From contig OZ023274.1 of the NCBI GenBank assembly GCA_964007475.1, forward strand, positions 23,518,043 to 23,582,042: a DNA stretch of 64,000 nucleotides. The letters run 5' to 3'. Shown here one piece after another: positions 60,059-64,000 of the stretch (the first letter of the stretch is position 1; each line of letters begins with the position of its first letter). A program made the translations under genes and the position numbers. The notes beneath the pieces are model-generated. The model was not told the origin of the DNA, did not search any database, and was given only the letters and a program-made list of their open reading frames with translations. The DNA is from Hybos culiciformis (taxonomy: Eukaryota; Arthropoda; Insecta; Diptera; Hybotidae).

Positions 60059-62830
60059 ATGCTTTGCAACACTTACAATTTAAGAAAGCAGAAAATCAAA
60101 AAACATATCGTACCTAATTTTGACGTACATTTATTTAAACAAAAATAATATCAGTCAGTCAGTAATAATTTTTTTTTTTTGTAACTTCGAAACCTCTGTT
60201 TTTTTTTTCTCAGTGTACGAAACAAAAAACTGAAAAAAAAACCTAAAAATATATAATTTAGTCCAGATGATTTGAATATGATAAGAACAGGGTATAAAAA
60301 AAAGGGTTAGGAAATAGATACTAAAGGTACTTTCTTTTCAATAAATTTAGAAAAAATATATAAAAAAAAAATCTAACTTTAATTTGAATGACAATTCATA
60401 AAAAAAAGACACAAAAAAAAAAAAAGTTAAAGGAAAGGAAAGTTTTATTTTTTTTTATTTTTTTAGGTAATACATATTTATTACGCTTAAATGAATAAAA
60501 AACACATTTATAATTGAATAAAATTTCTATAAAAATAAATGATGTGAAAAACTATTACTTTTTCTAATTTTCCATTATTATTTTAATTTTTTCGGTATAG
60601 TATTTTCTTTTTTTGGGCTTATTGTTGTTTTTTTGTTTTTTTTTTTATTATTTTTCAACAAGGACGGGATCAAAATAGCAAACAAGAAATAATATTTGTT
60701 ATTGAAATTTATTTGATTATTAGGTCCCGATAATAACATGAAAAAGAGACATCTAAATTTTGCCGCGCCAAATCAATTTGTATAGAAAATTAAAAATTAT
60801 TGGTTTTTTTGTGAATGAAAAAGTTTATACGAAAGAGAGTAGAAAGAGAGAGTAGAAATTTTCACTATATAGTGTAATCATTAAAAAATAAGTTATTTCT
60901 GTAAATTTCAAAGTTTTAAACCAAAAGAAAAATACTTTTTAGGATCCAGAGCCTATTTTTTAATTTTTTTTTTCACTCGAATATTACTGATGTTTAGATC
61001 AATAATTTTTTTTTGTCAGATGATTTTTGATACTTACATTAGGAGAAGAAAAAAATACATACACTTTGTCAGAGGCAGAGACTAAAAATATTGCTTCATA
61101 AATAAAAATCCTAGAAATTATAGATATATGTACCTAAACTGTGAATGGATTTAATTTTTTGTTTCTGATCCAATTTTTACAAACTTTTTCCCATTATTTT
61201 CAGCTTATTAATTAGTTGATTAATTAATTATTCTGCTTGGACCTCAATAATATTTTCAAAAAACAGCGCCTTTCTCAACATAAGTTTTAAAAAAGAACGT
61301 CAAAATCTGTTTTCATTTTTCTCTTCAAATCCAGTTGTCACTCTTTTTACATATCTGATCATCATAAATGGAAATATAACAAATTTCTGTATTTGAAACA
61401 AATAGGTTCGTTTTGATCTTGCTTCTGTTTTTGGACAAAAGCGAAGCTAATTATTTTAAAATAATCTTTCACACCTGGGTTACAAAAAATATTTTTAGAT
61501 TACAATGCTTATAATTCCCAAAACTACAGTCATATTAATACTTACTACCTATCGCATAATATTTCTAACTCCTACAACATGTTTATTTATTCATAATATG
61601 TCCATAAAACATAATCTTTAAATGTATAGTTTTTATTCAATTAAAGTTAATTTTTAATCTTATTTAAAATGCACAAATAATATAATTCTGCTACTTTATG
61701 GTTTTTGTACATATATTATAACTACATAAAAAAAAAACATAAAATTAAGTATATCAACAAAAAAGAATAAATCTAACAAAGCAAAAATTTTTAATAAATA
61801 TTGGCATTATTAACATACAATGCTCGCTGATGTTATTTTTTTATATTCAAATCATTTTCTTCAATCAAGAGTAAAATCTTAAATTGCATATATTATTATT
61901 TTTTTTGTTATTTTTAATATACAGAAAAAAAATGAAAACCTAAACACTTGAGAAATGTTAATTTATATGTATTTTTATGCTACTGGAATAATAATAATAA
62001 TAATAATAATAAGAGCATTAAACATTAAACATTTTTTCTTTTTGTATATCCACCTTTCTTTTCTTGTAGAAACTCCTCAACAACAAAACAGGGTACTTAA
62101 AAATAAAAGTGCTATAATAAAAAAAGGATTAAGATTTATAAAAAAATAAATAAAAAACATAAAATTAAAATAAATACTTTTTTTTTTTTGCACCACCACC
62201 ACCCACGTTACCACCATGCGTGTTGAAATTTAATGTTTTGTTTGAATTGCATTTATTTATTAAAATGAATTCATAATATTGTTTTTATTTACATATATAC
62301 TTTATGCAGAGTTTATGTAAATTTTTCTTTTATATTATGGATGAAAAATAAAACAATATAGTTTACTCAACTAGTTTAACCACTTGAAGATATAAATTTT
62401 TTTCATATTTTGATAAAGAATTATCTTTGGAAAGCAAATTTGTGAATGATCATTTATATATTGGATTAATTGTTCTAATATTGGATGATAAAAGATAATT
62501 TGTAAAATTATAATTCAGTTAAGTTCTGGAATATTATCAAAAAAATGTTCGAATATTTGAACAATATAATTGTTAAATATTTTCAAATGCGATCAAAAAA
62601 TGATTTGGGATGTAACAATTTAATATGGGCTAATATAAGGGCAATTTGATGATTTTTAATGGCTATGGTAATTATCATCATAATATTAACGATTCAATTA
62701 TTTATTTTGTAACATTTGAAAAAAATTTATATAAATACATAATTACTATAAAAAAAAGAATTAATTTAGTTATGAATGGGTTGATATTCATAAGTTATGC
62801 TCAATATTGAAAAACGACTTTTTCCTCAGA
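60059..62830. other. Gene-free AT-rich DNA
   Basis: An AAT microsatellite lies at 61989-62012. A small C-rich patch CACCACCACCACCCACG sits at about 62191-62207. No gene or transposon ends recognised. Confidence 0.7.
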
Positions 62831-62968
62831 AAATTATAAAAACACAAACACTGAATTAAGTATGAAAAAATGAAAAGTTAACACAAATTCCAGAGGTGAG
62901 AATTGAATTCACGACCCAACATGCCCTAGGATAAGGGCAATACCACTACACCACGACGTTGACGACTG
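62831..62968 (-). mobile_element. SINE-like repeat, copy 3
   Basis: The minus strand carries the tRNA-like head GTCGTGGTGTAGTGGTATTG, then CCTAGGGCATGTTGGGTCG, a B-box-like ATTCAATTCTC, and the body CACCTCTGGAATTTGTGTTA. A tail with CTTAATTCAGTGTTTGTG follows. Same family and order as 21146-21285. Confidence 0.7.
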
Positions 62969-62969
62969 A

Positions 62970-63610
62970 CAATTATGAAACTTTCTGACACTATAAAAAT
63001 CCCCAAAAAAAAGATATTAATTTAATAAAATATCCGAAAATAATTTTTATCTGAACGGACAGAGAACACAGTTTAGGCATTTATATTTAATAATATAAAC
63101 AAAAAAAAATTGGCTTAATGATTATTTAAATTAATATTAAATGAACATAAATTTATGCGGTATTTATAAATTTACATTTTCTTAGTAGGTGGGCGGCGCG
63201 GCGAGCAAATATTTGCATTCAGTGAAAATAATAAAATTTTCCAATGAATAATGTTTTGTTTTTTTTCCTTTTTTTTTAAATTGAAATAAAAATGCAAACA
63301 AAATAATTATTTACATTTTTTTTACGTGATTTTTATATAAATAATAATATTTTAATTTTATAATAAACAACATTGCTTGAGAGTTTCAGAAAAAAATAAA
63401 TAAATTCATGATTTTAAATAAATTCTTAAGCTTTAAAAATAAGCTTTTTTTTATTTAATATAATTTCCATAAGTTTGGAATGGAAATTGATTTTTCATAC
63501 TATAATTGTAAAAAAATTATAATGTTTTCAAGATCAAGTTAAAAATGTTGACCCATAGTCTAATTATTGTCATAGTCCAAATATTCTTCTATAACGCATC
63601 ATTATTTTTA
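62970..63610. other. Gene-free AT-rich DNA
   Basis: A short GC-rich patch GGTGGGCGGCGCGGCGAGC lies at about 63188-63206, with no recognised context. Confidence 0.65.
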
Positions 63611-63616
63611 AGATAT

Positions 63617-63855
63617 ATAGCAATTCACTGTATAGTAATTCTCCGTGTAGTAATTCTCCGTATAGCAATTCACAGTATAACAAGTCACCGTATTAGCAAT
63701 TCACCGTATGAGCAATTCACCGTATGAGTATTTCACCGTTTTGACGGCTGGCACCCCAAATCCCACTGACCAACCGTCCGCCGCCCCGCCCCGTCCCGCC
63801 TCGCCCCAAATTTACAAATACATAACCAAAACGGTGAAATACTCATAACTTTAAT
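63617..63855 (+). mobile_element. CAATTCACCGTAT foldback arm, third copy
   Basis: A tandem array of AGCAATTCACCGTATG-like units runs from about 63617 to 63740. A C-rich core follows (63775-63806, with CCGCCCCGCCCCGTCCCGCC), then one inverted unit AAAACGGTGAAATACTCATA near 63828-63847, the exact complement of TATGAGTATTTCACCGTTTT at about 63723-63742. I found no target duplication in the window. An open frame with a FLYWCH-like start lies 80 bp downstream, so this may be the left terminus of a larger element that continues outside. Confidence 0.75.
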
Positions 63856-63931
63856 CGCATATTGTGTAAAGACGTTATTATATTTCGAGTAAATATTTTT
63901 TTTCATATTTAGCTAGAGACCTTTATTAAAT

Positions 63932-64000
63932 ATGAGTTCTCAAAAATTGGAGTTTGTTAATAGCGAAAAAGGTAAACCTCGGCTTCTCTTGTTACGTTTA
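63932..64000 (+). CDS. Start of FLYWCH/MULE-type transposase, truncated by window
   Basis: An ATG at 63932 opens a frame that is still open at the window edge: MSSQKLEFVNSEKGKPRLLL. The F-x-S-x-KGK-x-LLL pattern is the first half of a FLYWCH zinc finger, the DNA-binding N-terminal domain of insect Mutator-like transposases. It sits directly inside a foldback arm of the CAATTCACCGTAT family, which supports a transposase. Only 23 codons are visible; the CxxC/H-x-H part and the MULE catalytic domain would lie beyond the end. A cellular FLYWCH gene cannot be excluded. Confidence 0.55.
   Translation, partial: MSSQKLEFVNSEKGKPRLLLLRL

Overview
This is an extremely AT-rich eukaryotic window (only about one fifth G+C by eye), full of A/T homopolymers, (TA)n and (AAT)n microsatellites. 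I find no intact host gene. The organism is most likely an insect, possibly a fly. The basis is a ubiquitin-protease pseudogene whose residues resemble insect USP14, a FLYWCH/MULE transposase family common in insects, DINE-1-like Helentrons, jockey/R1-type LINE remnants and many short hAT elements. The species cannot be named from this sequence. The window reads as a long intergenic or intronic tract colonised by transposable elements; almost all short open frames are chance frames or repeat artefacts.

Layout. 1-8.9 kb: AT-rich DNA with microsatellites and one moderately GC-rich unique patch (2970-3290). 8.96-10.8 kb: a TA-flanked element carrying a nested hAT MITE. 12.8-15.4 kb: small hAT-type elements, one inside a TATAC microsatellite. 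18-22.5 kb: a USP14 retropseudogene, tRNA-like and SINE copies, a ~420 bp near-perfect hairpin and a ~120 bp tandem repeat. 24.8-29.7 kb: two more hAT-type elements, one with a nested TTA-flanked MITE and a perfect 33-bp hairpin. 34.2-38.1 kb: a Helentron-like element carrying a nested foldback element, then a second foldback copy. 40.1-45.6 kb: a poly-T-cored MITE, a broken MULE transposase between inverted tandem-repeat arms, a TA-flanked long-TIR element whose arms carry tRNA-like boxes, and a LINE endonuclease remnant. 46.8-56.1 kb: four hAT-type elements, one retaining decayed hAT transposase. 56.1-57.3 kb: a minisatellite with a tRNA-Tyr-like sequence. 59.7-60.05 kb: a palindrome-array element with a 9-bp target duplication. 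63.6-64.0 kb: another foldback arm followed by the start of a FLYWCH-type open frame that runs off the window.

Main message. The most interesting system is a set of Foldback-like elements from at least three sequence families (units CAATTCACCGTAT, CCTCGAAAAAA and GGCCGCGAAATAA). Their ends are inverted arrays of short tandem repeats rather than simple inverted repeats. Three of them have perfect 9-bp target duplications (35021-35423, 37753-38096, 59712-60049). A fourth encloses a MULE transposase C-terminus, and a fifth lies just upstream of a FLYWCH-type start. This fits the Mutator superfamily, as for Drosophila FB/NOF. hAT elements are the second theme: six intervals show an exact or near-exact 8-bp target duplication, and a seventh an imperfect one.
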